From contig NC_134847.1 of assembly GCF_965363235.1 (NCBI RefSeq), forward strand, positions 55,088,439 through 55,152,438: a DNA stretch of 64,000 nucleotides, in the 5' to 3' direction. A program made the position numbers and the translations under genes. Below are positions 25,272 to 40,200 of this stretch, one piece after another. This DNA comes from Mytilus galloprovincialis (lineage: Eukaryota; Mollusca; Bivalvia; Mytilida; Mytilidae). Position 1 is the first letter of the stretch, and each line of letters starts with the position of its first letter. The notes below the pieces were generated by a model. It worked only from the letters and a program-made list of their open reading frames with translations, did no database searches and was not told the origin of the DNA.

Positions 25272-28200
25272 CTTAGAAAGAAAGGATATTTTTGATATGA
25301 TTAGCTTTTATCAAAATTAATACTAATAAAACTGGTGTTTAATACATGTATGCCAATTATGTATATAAAAACCCCGATTAATTGGGTTCTTTAGTTTCTA
25401 TGTTGTTTTGTGTACTGTTGGTTGTCCGTTGTCCGTTTTCGTTTTAAGCCATGGCAAAGTCATGTTTTTTTATTTATGAATATGGGTATCTTTAACCTCT
25501 CTTTAAGAGGCAATGATGATATCACATGTGAATGTTCCTCTACTACTTTAGCCTTTCACAGGCTTGCGTGACATGTTGAATGGCGTGAAATTATCAGATG
25601 TATGTTTCCAATTTACATCCAGAATTTATAATTAAATCAATTTGCCATTTCATTGTAATATTTGATATACTCATACTTATTTTTAAAATAATCTACCTTT
25701 TTGTTATCTCCGTCTGATTTCGATTTGTTCTGAACACTGTTTTGTTTTCCATTATCAGCTTTGACAGGTCCGTGTACATCTGTTGTAGATTTTGAATCAT
25801 TTTCTGGTGTAATGCTCTTATCCCCTTTTAGGCTATTTTGATTGGTATTTCTACTATTCTCAAAACTTGTGATCAGACTATCATTAAGTTTTTTTGCTTT
25901 CAAAATGCTAGTTGAATCTGTAAAAATAGTAACCGAATCCTATTTAAAAAATGCATACTCTTATACATGTTATATGTCTTTACAAATATACGTTTAATGG
26001 CATTATTCGGATAGATTTAAGCCAAGACTTTAACCAATAAACAAATGCATCGGCTTTGCAGACACACTTTTGTCCGATAGTTTTACACAATTTGGAGAGT
26101 TGACCACTGAATATGTGTGTCACAATTGTGGAAGGATAGTTTATATCTATCGTTATGCCTTGTTTTTGCTAAAGCTACCTTGGTTCATTTTTGCAGAGGT
26201 TCGTGATGCTCAGATTTTTGTTTCATAAGAATATGTTGATTTTGTCATATTTTTTCATAAATTTTATTGCACCTATTTGTAAGGTGTGAGTTTATTTTTT
26301 CACTTAACCCTGAGCCAACCTTAAAAACGATATTACGGTCTTAAAATCAAATCCGACGGTGTACTATATATATAGCTTTCATATAATGTCATTAATTTAA
26401 GTTTGACATACTTTTGTTATGAAATATTTTCAATGTGTTTTCCGGTCATTTATTTTTTTTGTAAATTTTGTCTTATGGCATTATCTTTTTCTTTAGAGCA
26501 TGAAGATTGCTGTTCTTTCGAGGTTTGAGTTTTAAATGCCCATTAATATATTTTTTATTTCTCAAATAGTTTTTGAAAGACAAAATAGAACATTGCTTTC
26601 TTACCACAACCCTTACCAGATGACTTTCTTTGCGAATCACTGGTTGACGTAGCAAAACTTTCCCTGGTAGTTTTCTGAAGACAAAAAGAACAGTATTCGA
26701 TCATTACATACATCCAATCAAAAATATTTCTGTTATCTATAGTTAAACTGACTGGTATATTTATTCAATATATTATTATTGTAAAACATCTTATTTCTAT
26801 CTCAGGGAAACAATCTAATTAGAAAAAGTAGAACCCAACGAATTTTCACTGAGTTTGGTTATTCAAGGTTATCATTTTGACCTGAGCGTCACTGATGAGT
26901 CTTATATAGACGAAACGCTTTCTGGCGTATTAAATTATAACAACTGGAAATGATTGCAACTAATTGTACATTATTAGTTTGTCTGTTATAAAGTTTGAAA
27001 TAAAAGCAAATGCTATAACGTTTGTATTTTCAGTTGAAATCAAACACATTTAATGACGACTAATATCAAGTTAAAGTTTGCCATATGGTCATGGCATTGT
27101 TAAATGTTTGGAAACTATAAATATGAACTACAATAAGATGGCCAAGACGGACAGATGCACTGGATAATACGTCACTCTATACTCCGCATCATGCCTGGTA
27201 ATAACAAAATCTCAATAACATAAATAACCAAATGACCTCTATGTAAACAAATACATGTTTTCTTAAGTTAAATCCGGGTGACAAATTAAAACCGAGGGAA
27301 TCTAAATACTAACTTTTGAGTTTTATTTTGAGTAAATTGTAGATATCTACTTACTTGTGAGCTTTGTTTTGAGTAAATTGATGCTTTATCAGCTCTCTTT
27401 ACTCGCATCGTTTGTATTCCTTCTCGAATCTGTTGGTTAAAAACTGTATGGAATAGGAAAATGAAAAATCCCTAAAATCATAAGATAAAAATATCTTAAA
27501 ACAAGAATGTGTCTATAGTACACGGATGCCCCACTCGCACTATTATTTTACATGTTCAGTGGACAGTTAAATTGGGGTCAATACTTTAATTTGGCATTAA
27601 AATAAGAAAGATCATATCATATGGGAACATGTGTACTAAGTTTCAGGTTGATTGGACTTCCACTTCATCAAAAACTACCTTGACCAGAAACCTAAACCTG
27701 AGATTCGCACTATCTTTTTCTTTGTTCAGTGGACCGTGAAATTGGGGTCAAAACTTTAATTTGGCATTAAAATTAGAAAAATCATATCATGGGAAACATG
27801 TGTACTAAGTTTCAAATTGATTGGACTTCAACTTTATCAAAAACTACCATGATCAAAAACTTAAACCTGAAGCGGGGCGAACGGAAGCACGGACGAACGG
27901 ACGAACGAACGGACAAACGAACGGAGGCAAAGACCAGAAATCATAATGCCCCTTTAATATCGTAGGTGGGGCATAAAAAAATGCTTCAAATCCCAGAGTA
28001 ATTATTACAACATTTGTTTCGAATCTCATCAGTCCTTGACCTTTATTTTTTAAAATCGTTCCTGATGAAAGAAAATCTAAAAAATAATTTCAAAAGCTTA
28101 AAATGGAGTATCCAGTAAGACCCTTTTTTTGGCCCCAGATATATCAACTTAAACAAAATTGTTATAAGTTGGAAATTAGAATGCTTCTGCTACATAAATA

Positions 28201-31200
28201 TTGGCTGTTTTTGACAATACAATGTACATATAGCGGGTACTAGCATCATTAAGTCATGCTATATTACTGAAATCTTCAAACTGTTTGCATTTTTGTTAAA
28301 ATTTAGTTTCCGTCTTAAATGAAAGTGGCCGCATTTGTGTTCAATCTTAATATTGAAATGTAAGTTGTATTTGATGATAATACATAACATATATAAAGGT
28401 TGAGGATGAGCACGGATGCGGCCACTTTCATTTTAGACAAAAAACATCTGAAAAGTGACATTTTTTTTGGGCAGATTTGATTAATTTTTCATATTTGGGG
28501 TAAAATCGGAGCGTTTTTTATGAGTGAATCAGTTAAAATCTTTCACATGAACTAATTGAATCAATTGAAATGGACACTGAAGGGTTTAAAAAGTGACCAA
28601 AATCTCTCGTCAGATGAACCCGAAATTTGAGGCCAAAATCGACCCTTACCGGACATACCCCTTTACAATTGGTATTTTCATTTTTCATTTACAAGGCATA
28701 AATATTCACTGAAGTGAACATGCTATTGAAAAAAAATCACTGAAAAAATTAGGAAAATGGAGGACATGTGCTCCCGATTCACACATTTCAATACACTCTT
28801 GTGAGTCGTATGAAGACGTAAGGCAAAATTGTAGTACAAAATTATACGCATTGTTATTCTAATGATTTTTAAAGATAATCTGAAATACATCCTTTTGGAT
28901 TTGTTATATATCAAACTGCAGACCAAATAAATTTACCTGTAAAGAGTTAAACACTGCAAACAAATACTGGAATAAAACGGTCTCCTCGTTAACCGAGAAC
29001 ACTCCTAGGACCCATGTGACACCAAACAATGGTAAAATAACACACAAACTCCTTATTCCAGCTCTGCAATAACAATTACATGTTATCAATAGTTTCTTTA
29101 TAGTTATGATAAGAATGTCTTAAGAGCGGAAACGGCAACTAAATAATGCTTTGATCATACAGTTTTATTCTATATTATTTAAATATCAGTATTTAATGAA
29201 CTCATTTCAATTGAACAAATTTTCGTAACAAATTGTTTAAATGCAAGCAGTAATCTATTGCAATAGATTTTCATTATACCTTTAATCTTTATTCACATAT
29301 ATATATAATTTTTTGTATTTTACTACCATGTATTGCAAATTGTTTATCCATTCGGTCATTACAATTTATTGTAAATGCGTTTGTGCCAATAAGATATTGT
29401 CTATTTTCTTTTGTCTATTGAATGTGATCTTTTTTATATAACTTTATCAGATCCTATATGTAAGCAAATAAAGGCAAAAGTAGTATACCGCAGTTCAAAA
29501 GTCATAAATCGATTGAGAGACAACAAATCTGGGTTACAAACTAAAACCGAGTGAAAAAACACCCACTATCAGAGAAAAACAACACAGACGTATAACAAAA
29601 AACATACATACAAATGAACTATAAGTTAACAACAGCCACATTCCTGACATGGTACAGGAAATTAAAAAAAATAATGGTGAGTTGAATCTGGTTTATGGCT
29701 AGCCAAACCGCCGCACTGTATGTCAATGTTAGATATACCGCTCAGACGACAACATTACAATAGTTATCAAAAGTACCAGGCTTATAATTTAGTACGCCAG
29801 ACGCGCGTTTCGTCTAGATAAGACTCATCAGTGACGCTCATATCAAAATATTTATACAGCCAAAAAAGTACAAAATTGAAGAGCATTGGGGATCCACAAT
29901 TCCAAAAAGTTGTGCCAAATACGGCTAAGGTAATCTATGCCTTGGATAAGAAAATTCTAAGTTTTTCGAAAAATTCAAAGTTTTGTAAACAGGACATTTA
30001 TAATACAAGACTGGAATACAGTACAAATAAATGCATGAACAATAAAAGGTAATACCTAAAGATAATTTAGGACAGTACACAAAAACAGCTTAATAGAATA
30101 GATTGAACATTATGTGTCTTAATTAACACAAATAAATCAACACCACAAAATATATTTAGTAACATACTTTGCTCGTTCTTTTGTTGTCTTGTCCATCATG
30201 GCATGAGTGGCAAACATTGTTCTCAACACCAAAATGAGAATAATAAGGTTTACCTAAAAAAATGACAGAGGTTATGTTTTTATTGGTTTTTTATTAGAGA
30301 CATGCTTAACATTATAATCATTTGTCAAAAATATTACCTTAGATCTCAAAGTGTTTATCGAGACAATTTGTTTTATAATAGTGTTTGATGAATTAAGAAA
30401 GTTTGAATAACAGCTTTTTTTAAACGTTTTATGTTAACACTGTGGTGTTTCTTTTTAATTCATTGAACTTCATTTTTATTGGCCAATGACTTATTATACC
30501 ATGACATCAAGGCATCGGTCTTTTGTTAATGACTGTATGTTGCTCTCTATATTTGGTTTGCTGTATTTGTTGTAGGGTTAATGTCTAATCGACGTATATC
30601 CAAAATTCATTTTTGTTAGGGAAATCGAGTTTTTCATTATAAAATAGCGTATTGTAAGATTAAAATCTGTTATTTTTCGTACCAAAATAACCGTTAATGC
30701 AGGCCCCACAAATGCCCATATCAAGTTGGACTCAACAGAAAGCCAGCAACTGAAAAGAAAATGAAAACATGATTTTCATTTTAAAAGAGGCCATGCGGTT
30801 ACTTGAATATTTGTACTAACACTTTGCTAAAAAAAAATTCATTTGAAATACGTTTTTATAAAAGTATATGAAACGCAAAATAAATAGGAATTAGCAATAC
30901 AACACTCAATGGTGGTGTCTATAATAATCCTTTACAGTAATGCATATGGTAAAAAGGTTTCTATGTATAACATGTGTTTTTGGAACAATCTTAATTAACG
31001 TTTCGGTGTTGTGTCGTAGTTCTCTTATATTTGATACGTTTCCCTCAGTTTTAGTTTGTAACCCGGATTTGTTTTTTTCTCTATCGATTTATGAATTTTG
31101 AACAGCGGTATACTACTGTTGCCTTTATTTAATTAGGTATGCTTCAGATAAAAGATTTGGTAAGACAAATATATATAGAAAAAAATTAAAAACAGATTAA

Positions 31201-34200
31201 GTTTTTCTCAAGTATGTACATACCAGTTTCAGATAGGTAAAAATAATCAAAAGAAATAATTTTCAACATTATTTGAGGGAATATAGTAATTATTATAATT
31301 TGCCATTGTTATTTGAATTCTTTTGGATGACATTTGTTGTATTTGTTGAATCGTATTGTAAGATTGCTGGTTCTCTCTGGTCACTACGGCTTCAATCATG
31401 AATAAAGTCTTACCATGCTGAAAGTTGCGGTAAACAAAAATCAGCCAATCAATCAATCAATCAATTTGTTAATAAAATAGAAATAATTTCAAAATTTAAA
31501 TAAAGAATATGATAAATACTATTGAGAATTTCCGTATCCGTCTAGTTTGGTTGCACCCATAGATATTCCGACTATAACAGCTGGAGAAACTACAAAAACA
31601 AAATTGAAATGAGCAAATACAGATTTACGAAATGTATTAAATGGATAATAATTCATTCCATCCTATGATTGATTCAACAATATCAGAAATAATTTGTGAT
31701 CTATTTATGCCACAATGGCAATGCAAGAATAAAATGGTTAAGCTGGATTGATAAGTAAAATTTGAAAATTCTACAGATACTTTACAAGATGACCACATAC
31801 ATTGTTTTCATTTTCGAAGCCTAGTCATCTTTCTTATATCATATTTCAGGGAATATCTATTAACCACGAACAATACGAAAGATGTCATGTGAGGAGCGAG
31901 AACTCCAGGCCAATTTAGACCAACTATATTGTTGTTTCGGCCTATTTGTCTGTAGTTTTCTGTGTAGAATTTAAGACTGTTGTTTGTTTTTCTGAAATTT
32001 ATTTTACATTTTGTGCAAGGGTGATGTTAGTTTCATTGATTGTACCATCATAGAGCAGAACTTCAGTTTAAAAATAAAAAAAAATAAATAAAAAAAAATA
32101 GTTTATTCGTCAACGTTTTTCCTTTGATGAATATTTTCGATTGTTTTAGGGAGGTTCGTGTTTGTGTTTGCGCTCGGTAAAAAATCGTTACTTTTTTTAT
32201 AAAACATAGTGTATATCTTAATTTAAACGTTAAAACTGCAATACTGTACCCCAGCATGTTGGTATCAGCCATTTTGTTCTTGAAGATGTTGCGAAAACAA
32301 AAAGGACGGAAATTGCAATTTCAATTCCTTCCGCTAACATAAAGGCGAAGTCTACCAAGAAGATATAATGTAACAGTACCGCCATAGCTGTGCAGACTTT
32401 CTACAATTTGTCAAGGTATTACAAATTAACATAAACATTTGCTAGGTTTGGTAAAGCACAATTTATTTTCTATTTATGAACTTTAATAGAATTAAATTCA
32501 AACGATATTAAATACAAAATTGAATGGATCTGGCATATGATATGCATTTTATGTGTATTTCGTCACAAGTTCTTACCTGAAACCAAAGGCCTGTCATAAA
32601 TTATAAGGATAATGGTTTACTTTAATTCACATTCATATGGACGTACATAAACCCCTCTCTATTCAACCTAAGACAGTTGTTCTTTATATAGTTGTTTTAC
32701 AAGAACAGAAGACAGCACATTTTGTTTGAAATAAAATTCTTGTTATTCACAAATAAGTTACATACCTTATTGCCAGTCTGTGTTACTCCTGATAAAAACA
32801 AGATGTAGGACAGTGTCAAGGCAACACAAAAATTAACCAGTAAGATTGCTTTATCCCTTTTTATTTTTCTTCCGCGCATATCACATGTTAGTTGTCTACA
32901 AAAATAAGACAATGAAACACAAATCATTCGTACAAGTATAAAGGATTCTTTGTTTCGGATACACTTAAGCACTATTAATAGAGATGGATGTCAATGTTTT
33001 CATATTCATACTGTTTGTATGTAAATACAAAATTCGTTCACTAAACTATTTTGTTTGAGATATGATGAGTATAAAAAAAGAGATTGCATTTTATTCTCCA
33101 GAAAGTACTAATATTTTGAAAACGTTCTTATAGTAATTCGCATTAGATTATCTTAATTATGTCTTATTCATTCACATGGTAAGACAGATCAATTAATAAA
33201 ATGTAAACTTCAACTCAGCAGAACGCTATTCTAATGTAATTTATTTATATAGTAGATGCCTTTGTTTTATTTTAATTACCTCCATAACATTCCATGGATC
33301 ATAACTGTTACAACAAGAAATAAGATTGAAATACCACACCCAACAGCAGATATTTTACTTAACACCAAGCTGTGTGATGAAGGCTGCAAATAGAATAAAA
33401 TAACATGTACTTTTGATTTTTAACATTAAACATTTTCGTTCGCGGAATATACATTTGAATAATGAATTGGACAGCAACCCAATGGCACAAACATTTACAA
33501 TGTTCTGTAAATTTCTATTCAATTATATTCTTCAGTTATTCTACAACCTTTTTATAAATACTCACTGCTCTTCCTGGACTCATAAGAAGCGCAAAATTAG
33601 TAGTGTGGTCATATTGGCATACTGTTATTCCTTCAGAAGTCTTCACTAATTTTGAACCAACAAAAGACCAAGCACCGTTAGGAGTGTTTCTGTAATAAGA
33701 TAACACTATTTTTTTCACATATATCATTCTCAATCATTATTTCATAAAATGGAAAAGCCATGCACGACAGTTATATTATATACCTTTTGATGAATTTTGT
33801 ATATTTACACTTAGTAAAAGTATTCCGTCTTACATTTGCTATTTCCCCCCATGTTTTATTAAAAGAGTACACAGGGCTTATTAACATACTACTAGACGAA
33901 ATAAAGGTACTATGGATTCATCAGTATTTGTTGGATACTAATTTTCGTGGGTTTGATTGGTACAGGGGAACCACAAATTTAAATGTTCAACGAATTACAA
34001 ATCTTCTAAACGAATGTATGCAGACTATTCCAAAACCACCAATTTAAAAATTACGAATATGCAATAAAATTGAAAATGGAAATGGGGAAAGTGTCAAAGA
34101 AACAACAACCTGACCATAGAAAAGACAACAGCAGAAGATCACCACATGTCTTCAATGTAGCGAGAAATTCTCGCAAGTTTTCCTCCATCCTCGAAAATTG

Positions 34201-37200
34201 GTACCCATGACCATTAAGGAATTCATAGTATATAGAAAATAGTGTAAATAGTTTTTCTCACATGAATACATGTTTTACGATGCTTAACCAAATCGTGTGA
34301 TATTAAAGGATTGGCAAATTAGCGAGAGCAGTTTTAAATGGCTTGGTGCTAGAAATTAAAGGTTTTAAACCATAACAGTTAAGTCCTTCTGCTTCACCGG
34401 AATGACAAGACGAAGGAACATTGCTGTTTCATCAAAGCCACTTCATTGTTTGATTATAGCATACTATTATTATGCTTCCTTTACTATAACTAGTTGTTTT
34501 ACTTTTCTTTTCTTGTGTGTAGTTTTATTCTTAAAGAGATGCATTTTTTTTTACAAATTTGAAGGATTAATCTGTTGCAAAATATACACACGTATCTTTA
34601 CGGTACAATTCTCTCACGGTGCATCAAATAACATTTGATAATCCTTTTTATTCCGTAACAATTTAATGTAACATGAACTTACATAGCATCAAAATCCCAA
34701 AATGCACAGACAGGATTTGAGTAATTGACCTGTAATGTAAATGTAAATAGACAATTTAATCATGAAAGATATTTTATGTATCAGTTTTGAGTGTCTTTGG
34801 TGGTAATTTTTCCCGTTTACTTTATTTCCTTATTATGAATCATTAAAAAGAACACCAAAAGGATAATTACAAGTTTGACTTATCTTTATACTCACTTGAA
34901 ATGTTTAGATGTAAAACAGGTGCATATGAACTTTCTTATAAAAATATAATCCTTTATCATGTACACATGTCCAGTACTGCTACTTATTTTTTCCCCCCTA
35001 CTCCGATTTCCTGCCTGCTTTTAAAATGAAGCGATGAAAAAGGGTTAACCAACTTGACGCTGGAAAGTTCTTATCAATTATACCAGATCCAAAAACCTGT
35101 ATTCATGAGTAAGAACTACATATTGGAACGTATGCAATCTAAAATAACCCGCATTTAATGCACTTTGCTCTATAGTTTCACGTTTAACACACATGCTTCA
35201 TAAGTATTTGTAGATTGCTCAACAAGATCACGATCGGTAAACTTCGATAACAAGTAGTCAAAGTTTTTAATCAACTGAGCAAAATGAAATATTTTTTTTT
35301 GTCGTGCACAAATGACTATTGATTTTCGTTTTCCAAAGTATGCATGCATTGGTAAATAATTTCCTCAACATTATAATCCACTGAAACTCGTTTTAAGGTC
35401 AAGGATCAGTAAATAAAGTAGTCCATAGATTTTTTTAAAATTTAGAACTCTATTAGATATTGAAAATATACATCAGAAAATGTAAAAAAAAGTATATGTC
35501 ACCGACTTCGTTTTCAAGAAAAATCCATTTTAAAATGGTCCCAGAGGGTACTAAATTACATTGAATATATAGGGTAAATCTATATTTTCCTCTTACAATT
35601 TTCGGTTTCTGGTATAAATCACGAGAACCGCTCCATAGAATTTTTTTTTAAATCAATACTTTTTTCTTCTTTGTCTTACGAATTAGATGATATTAAAAAA
35701 AATATGGTCACCGACTTCGTTTTCCCTGTAGAAGCGACGCAAACACGAGATTTTGGCAAAAAAAAACCATAAAAATTCGTGACGTCGTAATTTTTATTAC
35801 ATAACGTCAAGTTATCATGCTTATAATTTCCAACGTTCTTCGTGTTGATTATGCACGATGATTATGTGTTTCGTATTGATAGATTCTTTTTATCATAAGA
35901 GTCTGGATAATTATCATAAATTTTTATTTAGTATTACCAATATTCTTTATTCTTTATATTTTAGCACCCCATTATACACTTTTTCTTTTTTGCATTTTAT
36001 TCTGCAATTTTGCCCATTATTCTGTATTCCGTAAACCCCTCTTTTATGGAACATGTTAAAAAGAAATTATACGTTGTAAAAAATGTGGTATATGTATGTT
36101 CATTATTAATATACAATTAACTAATTCAGACAAAAATACGTTGTAAGTACATGAACGCAAAAATGGTAAAAACTTAAAAATAGAAATCATCAGGGTTACT
36201 GTCAACAAGTTGACGCAATAAAAGATGTAATAGAAGCTATATTTTTATGCCCCCTTCAACTACCCCTGTACGTCTGTCCGTCCGTCATTCCGTCTGACCG
36301 CCCGTCCTTCCGTCCGTCCGCCCCCTTTATAGTTTATAGTTATTCCGCAAAACATCTACAGTTTGAATCATGGAACGTACTTTGCTGTCTGTTTGCATGT
36401 GGTCAAGGTTTTGATCTTTTTTATATTTGCTCTAATGAGAGACAGTTGAACTTTGTCATTTTTGGGTAACGAATTCATAAATCTCTTAGACAGTCTTGTA
36501 AGTCATCTGTTTACACTTTTTATCCGTTCCGATAATGATTTGGCCACTTTTGAAAAAAAAACGGATTTTTTAGCAGCGGAACATTACACTAGTAATTTTG
36601 GGGCCCTTTATAGCTTGTTGTTCGGTGTGAGCCAAGGCTCCGTGTTGAAGGCCGTACTTTAACCTATAATGGTTTACTTTTTAAATTGTTATTTGTATGG
36701 AGAGTTGTCTCATTGGCACTCACACCACATCTTCCTATATCTATCTAAGAGCTTGTGTTTTGGTACTATATCAGTACAGAACGTGTTCTGTCCATATACT
36801 GCTGCTTAATATCGCATATATAAACAAACATTATATCAATGATTCTACAAATTCTTGAAAATGTGTCGTGTGGTTATTAATACATCTTCAAGTTAACAAG
36901 TAAAACACGCAGACAAACTGTCATCTTTTTTATTATCTTTTTTGTTCTGTATCAAATTTATTGTATACAAGTCTACAAAAACGTTTTAAAAAGTTATTAA
37001 ATGGTTATTGTTCCATCAGTGTACATATGTATGCTCGAAGTATATATAGAATCAGTACATGATACGCAACATGCGACAAATAAAGGGGGATAGTAATGAC
37101 AGGAAACTAAATTAAACTAAGGCTTTGATTGATGTAAACTATAATAAAACTGGAAAGGGGAACAGGAAAATAAGAATATATTGCATCACTTACAACAACC

Positions 37201-40200
37201 TTTAAACTGACCAGTGTTTTTTTATGCATTACTGACCAGTAACACCGAGATAATCCAACGATTTTTAAGGGTCCATATGAAGTGTGTACCTAAATGTTCT
37301 TTATCTTTTAACAATTATTTTATTTTCCGTTGTTATTCTTTATAATTTTGCAAACTTTTTTGTTCAATTTTTGACATTTATTCTGCAACTCTCTTTGAGA
37401 TCTAATTATATGTGACCATAAATTAACGTGCTTCTCTCTCTGAATTTCGCTTTCTCTCAAGACATTGTACGGTCTTTGTAGTACAGTGTATTTTCCAGAA
37501 AATACATCGTGTAAAAACAAATATACGGAGGTTGAGATATGACCTAAAAACAGATGTACATATTTATGTTTAATATGCCTACAAAAATACCCCCCCCCCC
37601 CCCAAACCGAAAAAAAAAGAGAAAAAAACAATCGCCCACAGGCTGAGACATGACTGGTAATATTGTGTTTTGTTATTTAGTCAATTTACACAAATGAGGG
37701 GGGACCTTAAACGGGACCTTAAACGGGACTCCGGGATCAGGTGTTTTCAAGCACGGGATTTCGGGATTTATCCTTTCTGGATCCGGCTATTCTTTTTTCG
37801 AATTTCGGGATGGCGGGATTGAATTTTCTATAAATTCGGAACCTCGGGATTTCATGTTTTAAAGTCCGAGATTTCGGGATCATGAAACCCTCATTGAAGT
37901 ACTGACTACTTACGGGATTTACATTGAACTTGAATTGGTACTGAAAGTCTGTGACACTGTGCATATTTTTCAGTCGGTATATATAGTAGTACTATGATAT
38001 AGAGGTGATCGATATAATCTCGATCTCAACCTTCAAGTTTTATGAGTGAAATAGAATTGACAACATTTCTATAGTATATTTGAGATGCTACTTTCAGCTA
38101 GGGTACATTTTTTTATTCGGTTAATATTTACCCATATATATATATATATGAAACAATTCCTTTGAGAAGACAACCATACGAATCAATACTATTAGGATAC
38201 TAAGCCATGTATAAATCTTCAAACCATATACTATTTATACATGTATCTATTTAAAGATTTGTGTTCTATTTCTAACATCGAAATTGCGGACGTGAAAGAA
38301 AACACCATTACAAAAAAAAAAAAAAAAACAACTTTAGAATACAAAATGTAGCTATGGATTAATGATCGTGAAACATCATTTTTGTTTATTTTTAATTTGT
38401 TAAAGTCCAAAAACTGTGTATGAATATTAAACTATATATTGTTCCAGCCGTGAACAAGGTTAATTAATTTAAGTGTATTATAATTTAGTGCCATCTATGA
38501 CTGACTGACAGCAGCGGCGAATTTATGACCAGTATTAGTTTATGTGGTTCATTTCCTTTTCTCTAATTTGAAAATATTTTGACTTGTTCCGACTGGTGTG
38601 ATAATTTTCAAAATATGGGAGATATAGTCTTACCGTACAACACTAAGTTTTTGAATCTTTAGTATTAATGTCCCAAACTTGCTCATTTTCTGCTAGACGA
38701 TGTCTTTTCCCAGTGAATATAGGTTTGTTGAAAGGACAGTTTTTACATACAACATATAGAATACTTCCGAGACCACACTGTTTTTTCTCATCACAATTAT
38801 GTAGAAATAGTAGTGAGCAACAGTTTTCACACTTGTTTTAACATGTTTAGCTGGTCGGCAGATATACAAACTCTACCACCCTACGTCCTGATTTTCATTT
38901 TGAAGATCGTCTTCAGGACGTTTTCATATTCATTTTCAATTTTTAATTTTAGAAAAACAAATTCATTCTCATAGAAGTTACATTCTTTCCGTCAAAACCG
39001 TTGACGTTGTCCCATCGAAAAGTCGCCGGTGCAATTTTTACATTGCAAAATCTGGTCAAAGGGACGTAATTCGTACAAAACGTCGCAATATTTCGCGGAA
39101 TTCGCTAGACGGCGTTCATTTACTGTTACTTGATCTTAAATGACATTTGGCTAAATTGGAATCATACAAGTTCTCCATTTAGTCAATTTCGAGATAAGCA
39201 TTTAATTCATCTTGAATGAACATGTGGAATATCAATGTTATGAAAATTACATTGATTAAAGTACACTGGATAGTTTGTTAAATGGTACACCGCGAATGGT
39301 TGTTTGTTTTGTTTGGAAGTCGTTATACCGTATACATAACTGACATGAGTATTTTTTATTCGTGCTTATTATTGACATGCCTGTAATTTGAGTATCATGT
39401 TCAGCTCAAATTTGCCGGTTTAAAATCACAACACCCTCTTAAACTCTCAAACAGGGTGAACATAAGTAAAATGTACTTTAATGTAAACATACCTGTACAT
39501 GTTCAAATTTTATAATCAGTGGACGTTTTAAACTGGTTGGTGTAGGTTCTATAGAAAAATCTATTACTACCGAGTTTATATCATAACTTCCATTAGTTGC
39601 TACGACCGAACTGAAACAAATGAACAAACGAATATATGTATTCAGCATAAGAGTAATTAGTATATAAACAAAGTACATTCAAATAACACAATTATAGTTT
39701 AAATGACAAAACAAAAGCACAAAAAGAGTGATTTTAAGCGATACCATTCAAATGAATTCCCCAGAACATGTTCACCTTTAGCTGGAATATACAATTTTAT
39801 TATACCATATTTATCTTAATTGTATGCTGATTAAAAAAGAAATGTTTCTTTCTGAAATCACCATATTATATGAAAGATATATTTGCCGTTAGATGTTTTT
39901 GTGGTTTCTTCAGAATATGTTTGCCCTTGAATTCAAGTCTAATGTTCGATTTTGATGACCTCATTACCATATTTGTTTCACAGTAAATGGTTTGATGTCT
40001 TATTATAAGATTTCTAGCGATAAGCATTGAAAAACGTACCCATCAGACAAATAATATTCATGAAATAAATCCGAAATATTTCTGTAATACGTTGTACTAT
40101 ATCCGACTGGTTGCTTCCCTGTAACAATTAAAAAATAAATTATGTATGGAATAGTTATCATTTCATTTCACAAAATTAACCTTTGTGGTAAAAATCTCAA

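Larger units (their letters stand above)
34730..39492 (-). other. Intron 16 (4.76 kb) of the aGPCR gene
   Basis: Separates GAIN subdomain B from the first GPS exon. Holds the CCGT-rich repeat, a family D fragment, the poly-C run, the CGGGAT-rich repeat and a CpG-bearing patch near 38990-39125. No extra coding exon is needed, since the flanking phases agree. Confidence 0.75.

Noticed and set aside
25637..25696. Stop at 25637 as the true end of the aGPCR
   Set aside because: A GTAGAT donor before it and the 300-nt phase-matched exon 29 downstream fit better. Kept only as an alternative end.
37737..37964. Minus-strand frame over the CGGGAT repeat as a gene
   Set aside because: The peptide follows from the repeated motif and has no recognisable domain or splice context.
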